From Acidobacteriota bacterium (lineage in GTDB: Bacteria > Acidobacteriota > Vicinamibacteria > Vicinamibacterales > UBA2999): 54,248 bases of DNA. Where the stretch lies: the NCBI GenBank assembly GCA_003222635.1, contig QHWQ01000001.1, positions 4,941 through 59,188 of the forward strand, in the 5' to 3' direction. The position numbers and the translations under genes are program-made. This document shows, one piece after another, positions 45,390-53,223 of this stretch. A model generated the notes under the pieces. The model did not search any database, was not told the origin of the DNA, and saw only the letters and a list, made by a program, of their open reading frames with translations. The stretch's first letter is position 1. Every line of letters starts with the position of its first letter.

Positions 45390-45427
45390 GGCAACCTCCT
45401 CAAAGAACGAGAAAAGGTTTCGTACGA

Positions 45428-46171
45428 TCAGCGGCCCTGATTCGGCTCGTCGAGCGTCGCGCCCGGCGCATCGATGCGCCCCTGTCCGGGCTGAATCGTC
45501 CGGTCTACGCGCGGCGGCGGCGGAACTCCATTGATGAAGATCGCTTCGTTGATATAGACGAACTGATAGCGCAGCCCGATTCCGTTCTCATCGAGCCACC
45601 CGAGCGATTGCTGAAACAAGCCCGGCTCCGGATACCCTGCCGGCACCGTGGCCTCGGTGATATAGAGCTTGTTCCCGTGCATGTAGATCCCTGCGAACGT
45701 GCGTGACTTGTCGGTGTTGTTGGTGAGCTGCAGCTGATGTCCCTCGACCATGTCGACGTTGTTCCAGACGTACGACGTCAGCTTCGCGTCACGCTGCATG
45801 AACTGCCAGGACGCGTACACGATCGCGCCCCGTATATCGTCCTTCCAGTGCCCGGCGTCGCCTGGTCCGCCCAGACATGGTTCAGCGCCAGGCGGGCACT
45901 TCTTCGCTTTCTCGGTGAGGAGCGGCTGGGCCTGGTTGTAGTCGACCACCGTCACGGAATAGCGGCTTTGCCCCTGCGTGGCGGCGTAGACGCGCGCCGG
46001 CAGGTCGGCCTCGTGCGGCGACAGGTAGGTCGTCTCCGTGATCTTTGGTTGACTCGGAAAGAGGCAGGTGAAACGGTCGTCGCGACTGGCGAACTCGATC
46101 CATTCCTGCGCGAAGGAGAGGTGCGACGTAGACAAGACCAAGGCTGCCGAAATAACTGGCATGAGGCGCAT
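45428..46171 (-). CDS. Secreted protein of unknown function
   Basis: 247 residues with signal peptide (ISAALVLSTSHLSFAQ). The mature part starts EWIEFASRDDRFTCLFPSQP and includes GAIVYASWQFMQRDAKL, GHQLQLTNNTDKSRTFAGIYMHGNKLYITEATVP and GIGLRYQFVYIN, a pattern like that of small exported PsbP/MucB-type sandwiches (F-P-P start; G-R-Y-A motif). The C terminus is Pro/Gly rich. It lies between the PQQ propeller and DUF6152 genes. Not recognised further. Confidence 0.72.
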   Translation of the reverse strand: MRLMPVISAALVLSTSHLSFAQEWIEFASRDDRFTCLFPSQPKITETTYLSPHEADLPARVYAATQGQSRYSVTVVDYNQAQPLLTEKAKKCPPGAEPCLGGPGDAGHWKDDIRGAIVYASWQFMQRDAKLTSYVWNNVDMVEGHQLQLTNNTDKSRTFAGIYMHGNKLYITEATVPAGYPEPGLFQQSLGWLDENGIGLRYQFVYINEAIFINGVPPPPRVDRTIQPGQGRIDAPGATLDEPNQGR

Positions 46172-46198
46172 GATTTGTCCTCCATCTAACGCCGATGT

Positions 46199-47842
46199 CT
46201 ACTGTCCGTCGATACTGAACGCGTAGAACCGGTTGTTCCCGCTGCCTTCCACGCCGGACCTGGCGTAGCCCGAGCCCCAGTAGACGGTGCCGTCAACGAC
46301 GGCCGGCGCGGCGTTGACTGAGCTCCCCGCACCGAAGCGCCACAGAATCTCGCCCGTCGCCGCATCGAGCGCGAACATCTGATCCTGGTTGGCGAGCTTG
46401 GCCATCGACGAGACATACACGACGCCGTTGGACACCGTCACGGGGGCGAGATCCCATACGCCGACCACACCCGCGCCAGGCAGCGTCTCGACTTGTGGAT
46501 CGGCGGTCTGCCACAGGATCATCCCCGTACGCGGGTCGAGCGCCGCCCATGATCCGCCAGTGGTGGCGGTGTTGTAGATCACGCCGTTCTGCGTCAGCTT
46601 GTACGCGATGTGATGGTGATTCGTGATCGAGGCGTAGATCCGTTTCCCGTCGAACGCGGTGCCCCAGTTCATGCCGCCCTGATCACCGCCTGGACCGATG
46701 AGCGTGTTCCAGATGAACGCTCCGCTCCTCGCATCGAGCACCGTGTAGACGCCGCTCTTCCCACCGACGCCGACGACCTCGCGCCGGTGTCCGTCCATCA
46801 GCAGGCGCATGACGTTCACGCCGGAGCCGCCAAGATCCCATTTCTCGCCATCCGATTCGGCCGCGCACCACGTCACCGACGGCGGCTGACTGCCGCACGC
46901 CTGCAGCCACGGGACATGACCCTGCACTCGGTACGACCAGCGCGGCTCGCCGGTCCACAGGTCGAACGCGACGACGGATTTCAGATACGACCCTGGCTGC
47001 TCGCACGATTCGGTGAAGCCACCATGAGCGGCATGACACGCGGTGACGCTCGCCGGTTCCGTGTAGGGTTGCCCAAACGTGCCGTAGACGAGCCCGGCCC
47101 GCAGGCTGACCGCCGGCGGTGAGAACATCGTGGCCCCGGCATAGCCTCCGGGAAGTCCACCGTTGTCCGGAAGCGAATAGGTCCGCCACAGCAGCCGGCC
47201 CGTTTGCGCGTCGAGCGCGACGATGGCGCCGCGGAACGTGGCGCCGGGTCCGCCGGCGCCGGACGCGGACACGCCCGTATAGATCACGTCGCCGACGAGA
47301 ACGGGGGAGCCGGTCATGATCCCTTTCGGGTCCGGGTGCACCTGAGTACGCCAGCGCAGCTTCCCGGTTCGCGCGTCGATTCCGAGCATGTATGGGTATT
47401 TGAGGTCGCCGACGACGAGCGTATTGCCGGCGAGCGACGGGCTGGTGCGCGCGATGTCTCCGGCGATTCCCGTGTAGTCCGACACCGCATGCGACCAGAT
47501 CACCTGGCCCGTGTCGGCGTCGAGCTTCCAGAGCATGCCGCCAAAGTCGCCGAAGTAGACTGCTCCGCGCTCGACTGCCGGCGTCGCGGAGACGTCGCCC
47601 GCCGTCGTGGCCACCCACTTCACTGCGAGGCGGCTGGCATTCGACGGCCCGATGGTGCGTTCGAACGGCTGATTCCGGCTGTTCCCCGAGTCGTGACCGA
47701 TCATCCGCCAGCCGGCTCCACCGCTGCCCTGCGCGAAGCTGCCGAGGGCGCCCGCGGACCCCGCGATCAGGGCGACAAGGAGTGCGATTGTCGGGAGATG
47801 CGTCCGAGAGTGGCCCGACGGGTGATGAACCGTTGCAGCCAT
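46199..47842 (-). CDS. Exported PQQ-type beta-propeller dehydrogenase (polyvinyl-alcohol-dehydrogenase-like)
   Basis: 547 residues. A hydrophobic leader (TIALLVALIAGSAGALGSFAQ) leads into repeated propeller blades: VSATPAVERGAVYFGDFGGMLWKLDADTG, LVVGDLKYPYMLGIDARTGKLRW, GAIVALDAQTGRLLW, and FALDAATGEILWRFG. GGMNWGTAFDGKRIY is a stretch shared with PVA dehydrogenases. PQQ enzymes oxidise alcohols or sugars in the periplasm; there is no cytochrome c motif (CxxCH), so an external acceptor is needed. PQQ binding is inferred from the family. A weak TTGACG lies on the - strand at 47891-47896. No PQQ-synthesis genes are in the window. Confidence 0.82.
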   Translation of the reverse strand: MAATVHHPSGHSRTHLPTIALLVALIAGSAGALGSFAQGSGGAGWRMIGHDSGNSRNQPFERTIGPSNASRLAVKWVATTAGDVSATPAVERGAVYFGDFGGMLWKLDADTGQVIWSHAVSDYTGIAGDIARTSPSLAGNTLVVGDLKYPYMLGIDARTGKLRWRTQVHPDPKGIMTGSPVLVGDVIYTGVSASGAGGPGATFRGAIVALDAQTGRLLWRTYSLPDNGGLPGGYAGATMFSPPAVSLRAGLVYGTFGQPYTEPASVTACHAAHGGFTESCEQPGSYLKSVVAFDLWTGEPRWSYRVQGHVPWLQACGSQPPSVTWCAAESDGEKWDLGGSGVNVMRLLMDGHRREVVGVGGKSGVYTVLDARSGAFIWNTLIGPGGDQGGMNWGTAFDGKRIYASITNHHHIAYKLTQNGVIYNTATTGGSWAALDPRTGMILWQTADPQVETLPGAGVVGVWDLAPVTVSNGVVYVSSMAKLANQDQMFALDAATGEILWRFGAGSSVNAAPAVVDGTVYWGSGYARSGVEGSGNNRFYAFSIDGQ

Positions 47843-47952
47843 GATGATTCCCTCTCAGATTGTTGAGATGACCGTGAGGTGCCAATCCTACGTCAAGAAG
47901 TGGAGGCGGGCATCAAGCGCGAAGCGTTTGTGTGCAGGGAGCGCGCACGGAC

Positions 47953-48073
47953 CGTCAGGACAGGACGTCGAGCGTGTAGTTCATCTTCCCGAACAGATAG
48001 CTGCGCGACTCGTGTTCAGAGGGTAGACGTTCATCTCGTCGGCGCGGATGATGACGATGTCGGCCTCCTTGCG
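47953..48073 (-). pseudogene. Decayed 3' fragment of a second copy of the downstream amidohydrolase
   Basis: On the - strand it reads KEADIVIIRADEMNVYPLN, then directly ESRSYLFGKMNYTLDVLS and a stop. Both pieces are nearly identical to residues of the intact amidohydrolase at 48638-50107, but about 45 codons between them are missing and the frame is broken at the junction. Similarity runs a little past the stop. It starts immediately after the stop of the zinc-finger membrane protein, so the order is amidohydrolase, membrane protein, amidohydrolase remnant. Confidence 0.85.
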
Positions 48074-48508
48074 TTAGGCGGTCGCTCCGGTCGTTGGATC
48101 AACTGTGCTCGCCCGCGGTTCGTTGTAAGGATTTCCACAGGCGTCACACTTCAGCGATGCGGCATCATTCAGCCACCCGCAGCCGCGGCAGGACCATCGA
48201 CCACCAGGTTGAGTCTTTTCTCTTCCAGGTACTTTGCTCACGTACAAAGCGATAGCGCCCACCCAAAGCCACCGGGCACCTTCGATGAGGAGGCCCGCGG
48301 CTAATCCGTTCACTCCGCGGACGGACGTGGCTCCCCGCTGGCCGATGAAAAGCGCTGCCACCAGAGCAGCCACGACGACGGGAATGACCAGGAAACCGAG
48401 TACGGTGACTGACCCGAATAACCAGGGTGATACATCGCGCGTCCTGGCAATTCGTGCGATCCATCCAATCGCGAGGACGAGGACGAAGATCTGCATCATC
48501 TCGATCAT
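48074..48508 (-). CDS. Small membrane protein with a RanBP2-type zinc-finger motif
   Basis: 144 residues. Three hydrophobic segments (FVLVLAIGWIARI; LFGSVTVLGFLVIPVVVAALVAALF; LLIEGARWLWVGAIALYV) precede a soluble tail, in which W-x-C-x2-C-x3-N-x6-C-x2-C (from W105 to C124; WSCRGCGWLNDAASLKCDAC) fits the RanBP2-type zinc-finger consensus exactly. Such fingers bind RNA or ubiquitin in eukaryotes; in bacterial membrane proteins the role is unknown. It lies between the amidohydrolase and its remnant. The start at MIEMMQ is supported by position only. Confidence 0.72.
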   Translation of the reverse strand: MIEMMQIFVLVLAIGWIARIARTRDVSPWLFGSVTVLGFLVIPVVVAALVAALFIGQRGATSVRGVNGLAAGLLIEGARWLWVGAIALYVSKVPGREKTQPGGRWSCRGCGWLNDAASLKCDACGNPYNEPRASTVDPTTGATA

Positions 48509-48637
48509 GTTAGTGCCTGTCCGCGTCGAGCCATTTTATCGATCCTGTCGTTGCTACCCCGTCGCGATGCCAGATCCGCCCAACGCGGGAATGCGCGGTC
48601 AATCAGAGGCTGTCGAGAGGATCGCGCACGCCGCGCC

Positions 48638-50107
48638 TCAGGACAGAACGTCGAGCGTGTAGTTCATCTTCGCGAAAAGATAGCTGCGAGACTCGTCGAC
48701 GAGCTGCCGGAACCGCGGCATGTTGACGCCGACCAGTACGCCGCGGCGCTTCCGAATCGCGCCGCCGATGATCACCGTGTCCACGTTGCGCACGTCCGCC
48801 GCCTGGACGACGGTGCCCAGTGCGCTGTTCAACGGATACACGTTCATCTCGTCCGCGCGGATGATGACGATGTCGGCTTCCTTGCCTGGCGTAATCGTCC
48901 CGCACTTGTCGAGCAGCGCGGCGCACTTCGCGCCGTTGACCGTGGCGCATTGCAGGACCTGGCGCACGGTCACGGGCGCCGGCGCATCCGGATCCTTGTT
49001 GGCGCGGCGATTGGTGGCGACCGCGCGCTGGATGAAGAACGCCGCACGCATCTCGCCGAACATGTCGCTGCTGTAGGAGGTCTCGTTGTCAACGCTGAAG
49101 CCCGGCTGCACGCCGAAGTCGAGCGCCTTCTGGAATCCGCCGACGCCGGCCGACGCGCCGTTGCCCAACCCGTACTGCGCGTCGGAGCGCGTGCACACGT
49201 CAACGTTGCACGCGGTCTCGCGAACCAGGCGCCACGCCGCATCGGTCAGGGCGTTGGCATGGTTGAAGGTGAAGTCCGGTCCGAGCAGGTTGTCTTTCGC
49301 GAACGCCTCGATCAGCTCGGAGGAAATGCCATCCGCATGGATTTTCAGTCCGAGGCTGCGAGCCAGCGCCCAGTTCTCCCGGTTCGGATTCGCGAACGCA
49401 CGCAGCGTGACCAGTTGATCGTCCGACGTGAAGTACTTCTTCTGCAGGCGCGCGAGGTCCGCGGGCCACTGGTTGTCCCACGTCCCGAACTGCGGCGGTC
49501 CTGACGCGTGCACGGCGCGGATGCCCGAATCGAACAGCGCCTCGACGGCGGCATCGGAATGCGCGGCGCTGCGCGAGTTGTGCGAGTTGTCGATGACGCA
49601 CGTGATGCCGGCGTCGATGCAACCGAGCGCGGTCATCAGATTCCCGACGTACATGTCGTGCGGACGGTAGAACGGCGCGAAGCCCTGATGCGTCGTGGAC
49701 ATGTAGTTGGCGATGAGACCGTCGGGGATGATCCGCCGGAACTGCGCTGACCACGAGTGCCGGTGGCAATCGACGAACCCCGGAATGAGGATGGTGCCTG
49801 CCGCGTCGATCACCTCCGCGGACGCCGGCGCTCGAAGACTGCGGCCGACTTCGACGATGTGTTTGCCCTGGATGTGCACATCGCCGATCGCGAAGTCGCC
49901 GACGGCGGGATCCATCGTGATGATGGTTCCGCCTCGCAGCAGGATGTGGCGGCCAGGGTTGACGGGCGCACGCCACGCCGCCTCCAGCGTGCCGCCGTCC
50001 TGCCTCGTCCCGGCGCGCTGTGCGGCGTCTGCATTGCGAACGGCTGCGGGGGCGGCCGCAAGCGCCGCGCCCATTTTCAAGAGTCCACGACGCGAGATCG
50101 ATTTCAC
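48638..50107 (-). CDS. Tat-exported amidohydrolase (MTA/SAH-deaminase/chlorohydrolase type)
   Basis: 489 residues. The N terminus SISRRGLLKMGAALAAAP is a twin-arginine signal. GGTIITMDPAVGDFAIGDVHI opens the amidohydrolase fold; metal ligands are DCHRHSW (HxH), KIHADG, FNHAN and a late Asp in GFSVDNET; GTITPGKEADIVII closes it. Related proteins deaminate or dechlorinate nucleobase-like rings, here in the periplasm. The substrate is unknown. A truncated, decayed copy of its 3' end lies at 47953-48073. Confidence 0.87.
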   Translation of the reverse strand: MKSISRRGLLKMGAALAAAPAAVRNADAAQRAGTRQDGGTLEAAWRAPVNPGRHILLRGGTIITMDPAVGDFAIGDVHIQGKHIVEVGRSLRAPASAEVIDAAGTILIPGFVDCHRHSWSAQFRRIIPDGLIANYMSTTHQGFAPFYRPHDMYVGNLMTALGCIDAGITCVIDNSHNSRSAAHSDAAVEALFDSGIRAVHASGPPQFGTWDNQWPADLARLQKKYFTSDDQLVTLRAFANPNRENWALARSLGLKIHADGISSELIEAFAKDNLLGPDFTFNHANALTDAAWRLVRETACNVDVCTRSDAQYGLGNGASAGVGGFQKALDFGVQPGFSVDNETSYSSDMFGEMRAAFFIQRAVATNRRANKDPDAPAPVTVRQVLQCATVNGAKCAALLDKCGTITPGKEADIVIIRADEMNVYPLNSALGTVVQAADVRNVDTVIIGGAIRKRRGVLVGVNMPRFRQLVDESRSYLFAKMNYTLDVLS

Positions 50108-50127
50108 GTTCGTCCTCCTCGCTGGAC

Positions 50128-50159
50128 TCGCACATCCAGCGCGCCCGGCGTATCTTACG
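50128..50159 (+). promoter_or_regulatory. Repeated promoter-like element, copy B
   Basis: TCGCACATC, a GCGCGC block and GGCGTATCTTACG, then AAGGAGAGCG before the ATG of the small membrane protein. The upstream GCTGGACTCGCAC (50121-) is nearly the same as in copy C. See copy A (35769) and copy C (50626). Confidence 0.5.
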
Positions 50160-50179
50160 GCGGTGGCAAGGAGAGCGAC

Positions 50180-50470
50180 ATGAAGACCCTTTGCCTGAGT
50201 TTCCTGGTCGCTCTGGGTACGCTGCTGGCAATGGCGGTCGTTGGGCTTGGCTTCTTCGTCAGTGGCGGCGGAATTATCTTTCCCGCGTTGGTGGCATGGG
50301 TCTCCGGTTCGCTCTTTGCGCTCTCACGTCGACCACGCCATCTCTGGCTCCAGGTGGCGCTACTGGGCGTGCTCGTGGCGGCATCGATCAATTTGTATTT
50401 CTTCGCGTTGCCCAGGCTCGTTCCGCCGCCACCGGCCTACTTGCAGGGAGGACCAAACGTGCCGCGATGA
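50180..50470 (+). CDS. Small membrane protein of unknown function
   Basis: 96 residues from ATG 50180, with AAGGAGAG ten bases upstream. Three hydrophobic stretches: LSFLVALGTLLAMAVVGLGFFV, GIIFPALVAWVSGSLFAL, VALLGVLVAASINLYFFAL, then a Pro-rich tail (RLVPPPPAYLQGGPNVPR). No conserved motif. A longer frame from 49757 is antisense to the amidohydrolase and is rejected. It shares its promoter-like element with two other genes in the window. Confidence 0.7.
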   Translation: MKTLCLSFLVALGTLLAMAVVGLGFFVSGGGIIFPALVAWVSGSLFALSRRPRHLWLQVALLGVLVAASINLYFFALPRLVPPPPAYLQGGPNVPR

Positions 50471-50476
50471 CCAGAA

Positions 50477-50611
50477 TCACGAGCCGAACGGAACCTCGAC
50501 CATGACCAGGCGAAGGTTACACAACGGCAGGACGAACGCGGTGACGATCCATAGCACCGAGGCGGCGACCGCGCCGCCAATACCGAACAGGAAGCTTTTA
50601 ACGTAGATCAC
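50477..50611 (-). CDS. Possible 44-residue membrane peptide
   Basis: From GTG 50611 the - strand reads VIYVKSFLFGIGGAVAASVL, then WIVTAFVLPLCNLRLVM and a stop. It has one good membrane segment, a basic start and high GC at third positions, so it may be a real small protein; there is no strong ribosome-binding site. It fills the 234-bp gap between the small membrane protein and the PEGA protein. Confidence 0.4.
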   Translation of the reverse strand: MIYVKSFLFGIGGAVAASVLWIVTAFVLPLCNLRLVMVEVPFGS

Positions 50612-50625
50612 CGGGTTCGCTGGTC

Positions 50626-50658
50626 TCGCACATCTGCGCGCGACGGGTGTATCTTACG
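50626..50658 (+). promoter_or_regulatory. Repeated promoter-like element, copy C
   Basis: TCGCACATC, GCGCGC and GGTGTATCTTACG in the same order and spacing (within a base) as copies A and B. The ATG of the PEGA protein is 49 bases after the TATCTT box, further than in A and B, and the AAGGAGAGCG block is not conserved here. Confidence 0.45.
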
Positions 50659-50704
50659 CGGAGCGGATCCGTTCGCCAGCGCGGTCGCCGTTATTGGGGG
50701 CCCT

Positions 50705-51430
50705 ATGATTCGTTCCAGGATCGTCGTCGTAGCCGCACTCGCGGTGGTGATGGGCGTCTCGTCCGCCTCTGCGCAGCATCGTGGCGGGGGCCGCGCGCGC
50801 GGTGGCGCCGCGGTGGTCGGACGGGCTGTTCCGCGCGGAGAAGCTCGCACCGCACCGCGCGTGTATGCCGCGCCTCGTGTGGCGCGTGCGCCAATCCGGT
50901 TCTACCAGCCGTATTACTCGTTCCGGCCGCGCTTCAGTCTCGGCTTCGGACTGTGGCTCGGATATCCGGTGCGTTACACCTCCTATTACGGTTACTACAA
51001 TCCGTTCTACTACCCGTACTATCCCTATCCGTACGGCTACGCGAATCCGTACCCGTATCCATCAACGTATCCGGCTTATCCGCCTCCGGCGTACCCGCCT
51101 CCCGCGTATCCGCCCGCGACGTATCCGCCAACGGCATATCCGCCGTCGACGTATCCGCAGTCCGGATACCCGCCGCAGGGATCGATCAGTCCGTCGCAGC
51201 CGAATACGGGCGGCATGAGCTTCGAGATTCAGCCGCCGAACGCGCAGATCTATGTGGATGGCCGGTACGTCGGGGCCGTCGGGCAGTTCTCACCAACGTC
51301 GCAGCCGCTCGGGCTGACGGCAGGCCGTCATCACATTCAGATCACGGCGCCGGGCTACCGCACGATGGAGTTCGACGCCGACATCGTCGCCGGCGAGGTA
51401 CTTCCCTTCCAGGGCACGCTCGAACGATAG
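50705..51430 (+). CDS. Secreted Tyr/Pro-rich protein with C-terminal PEGA domain
   Basis: 241 residues. Signal peptide (RIVVVAALAVVMGVSSASAQ); an Arg/Gly/Ala segment; a Tyr-rich stretch (about 65-120); then about eight tandem Y-P-P-x-(A/T/S) repeats (AYPPP, TYPPT and similar, about 120-155); and a PEGA domain (about 170-240) with EIQPPNAQIYVDGRYVG and LGLTAGRHHIQITAPGYR. PEGA modules are found on surface proteins and are thought to bind cell-wall or protein partners. The Pro/Tyr stalk may span the cell wall or carry the domain away from the membrane. Confidence 0.8.
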   Translation: MIRSRIVVVAALAVVMGVSSASAQHRGGGRARGGAAVVGRAVPRGEARTAPRVYAAPRVARAPIRFYQPYYSFRPRFSLGFGLWLGYPVRYTSYYGYYNPFYYPYYPYPYGYANPYPYPSTYPAYPPPAYPPPAYPPATYPPTAYPPSTYPQSGYPPQGSISPSQPNTGGMSFEIQPPNAQIYVDGRYVGAVGQFSPTSQPLGLTAGRHHIQITAPGYRTMEFDADIVAGEVLPFQGTLER

Positions 51431-51448
51431 GAAAGGAAGCAGGCCTCG

Positions 51449-51957
51449 CTAACGCAGGACGGGAGCCGCGAACAGGCGCTTCGCAAAGCGCAGGATCTGT
51501 GACTTGTGACCGGCCGCCCGAAGCGCTTCGGCGAAGTCCGTCTTCTGTCGCTGCCGCCACGGTTCATCACCGTCGGTGTCGAGGAGCAGTACCGGCGGCA
51601 GGCCCGACGCCTTCCCGGTCGACCCAGTAGAAGCCGCTGACCGGCGCCACCCCCGCGATCGCGCGCGGCGACAGCTTGTGCGCGGCGAGCCAACGCGGAT
51701 CGGCGGCGAGCAGCATCGCGAGATATGCGCCAGCGGAGTGGCCGATGACGAGGATGCGGTCGGGATCGCCGCCATGCCGGGCGATGTTCCGTGTGACCCG
51801 CGCGAAGGTGGCCGCGACGTCCTGGATGTGAGCCGGATGCGAGACGTCCGGCGAGAGACGATAGCTGATGGAAACGCTCCTCGCGTCGATCGCCGGCCTC
51901 GAGCGCGCTGCCGTGGATCGAGAAGATGACGACCGCTGCGAAAAATCGACGAGGCAT
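51449..51957 (-). pseudogene. Exported alpha/beta-hydrolase (esterase-like), two internal lesions
   Basis: A start at 51957 gives a signal-like N terminus (RRFFAAVVIFSIHGSAL). After a frame break near 51880 the frame reads SISYRLSPDVSHPAHIQDVAATF, RNIARHGGDPDRILVIGHSAGAYLAMLL (nucleophile elbow GHSAG) and AIAGVAPVSGFYWVDREGVG. A second break near 51604 leads to LPPVLLLDTDGDEPWRQRQ and AGHKSQILRF to the stop. Stretches that should hold the oxyanion-hole HGGG region and the acid/His part are missing. Relatives are carboxylesterases and carbohydrate esterases. As it stands it cannot make an active enzyme. Confidence 0.78.
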
Positions 51958-51965
51958 AGCGGCGC

Positions 51966-53142
51966 CTCACTTCACCGAGTACTTCGTGAAGGCTCCGCCC
52001 GCCTGCTCGAAGGAGTTGGGCCCCTCGGCCGCGTACACATTGCCGTCGGCATCCACCGCCACGCCTTCCCCCGCTGCGCCCTGATACACGCGACGTACAC
52101 ATTGCCGTCGGCATCCACCGCCACGCCTTCCCCCGCTGCGCCCTGATACACGCGATCCTCACGCGCGAAAGGCGGGATGAACCCCACGACCCGATCCTCG
52201 TCCACCGGCCCGACGCGAACGCCGTCGTGCCAGTTCGGATGGTTCAGCGGACCCGACTCCGAGTCGATCACGTAGAGCATGTCGCCCTTGATGAAGATTC
52301 CGCTCGGGCGGCTGAACATGTAGCGCGACTCGAGGTACTTCCCGTCCTGATCGAAGACCTCCAGGCGGTGGTTGCCGCGATCGGCCACCCACAGGCGGCC
52401 CTTCGAGTCGAACGCGAGCGAATGCGGCGTGCGGAACTCGCCGTGGCGCATGCCGATGGTGCCCCACGACTTGATGAACTTGCCGTCCGGCGAGAACTTG
52501 CTGATGCGGCTCGTCGCGCCATTCTTGAGTCCCTCTGCAATGGCGGCGGCCGTCGTCATTCCCTGCGCATCGTGTCCGTCGGCCACGTAGATGCTGCCGT
52601 CGGGCCCGACGATGACGTCGTTGGGCTGGTTGAACTGGCCATCGGCGTTGCCCTTATCCCCTGGTGCCCGCCTTGTTGCCGGAGAAGTCGGCCACCCACA
52701 CGTTGCCGTCCTTGTCGACCGAGATGCCGTGAGGCGTCACCATGACGCCCTTGCCGAAATTCGCGAGCACCGCGCCGGTGTTTCGATCGAACTTGAAGAT
52801 CGGATCGACCGGGTTGATCTCGCAATCGACCGCGCCGCCGCCGGCGCCGCCGGCGGCAGGGGCGCCGCAGCGCTCGTAGGCCCAGACGTTGCCGTCGATC
52901 GGATCGATGTCGATGCCGGCGGTTGTGCCCCACCTCCGGCCGGCGGGCAGCTGGCCCCAGTTGCGATGGACGATCGGCGCCGGGTTTGGCAACCCGCCGC
53001 CGGTAATCGGATTGGCGGCGGCATGTTCCGCCGAAGGCGTCGCGGCGGCAGCGCGCTCACCGGACCCGCCGGCGCTGCACGCAGCTAGGAGGAGGGTCGC
53101 GCTGGTAACAACCACGAGGCGTAAGATTCTTGGCGTCGACAT
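51966..53142 (-). pseudogene. NHL/SMP-30-like beta-propeller lipoprotein, frameshifted twice
   Basis: The N terminus (LRLVVVTSATLLLAACSAG) is a lipoprotein signal. NHL-type blades follow (GIDIDPIDGNVWAYE; ISVDKDGNVWVADFSGN) until a break near 52660. In another frame they resume at KGNADGQFNQPNDVIVGPDGSIYVADGH and run through HSLAFDSKGRLWVADRGNHRLEVFDQDG. A 62-bp tandem duplication (52033-52156) then shifts the frame again; without it the end would read NVYAAEGPNSFEQAGGAFTKYS and stop at 51966. Intact relatives are exported propellers of unknown or lactonase-like function. Confidence 0.8.
52033..52156. repeat. 62-bp tandem duplication
   Basis: Copies at 52033-52094 and 52095-52156 are identical in 61 of 62 positions, differing only in the last base. 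As 62 is not a multiple of three, it destroys the reading frame of the propeller lipoprotein. Near-identity shows that it is recent or an assembly artefact. Confidence 0.95.
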
Positions 53143-53162
53143 AGGCCTCCTCGCGTTCGAGA

Positions 53163-53182
53163 GACCGGCGTGAACGCCGGTC
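53163..53182. promoter_or_regulatory. Perfect 20-bp interrupted palindrome between divergent genes
   Basis: GACCGGCGT, GA, ACGCCGGTC: nine-base exact arms with a two-base centre, in the 81-bp gap between the broken propeller gene and the alpha/beta-hydrolase gene. TTATAG (53194-53199) downstream is a possible -10 for the latter, putting the palindrome over its -35 region. A dimeric repressor site is plausible. Confidence 0.45.
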
Positions 53183-53223
53183 GGTTGGTGGTGTTATAGC
53201 GCCGGAGGCATGCAGAGGCAACG

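Noticed and set aside
47891-47920. Promoter for the PQQ propeller gene from TTGACG on the - strand
   Set aside because: No acceptable -10 box lies 16-18 bases downstream; kept only as a remark.
51060-51180. Short tandem repeats as a CRISPR or regulatory array
   Set aside because: The repeats are in frame and encode Y-P-P-x units of the PEGA protein.
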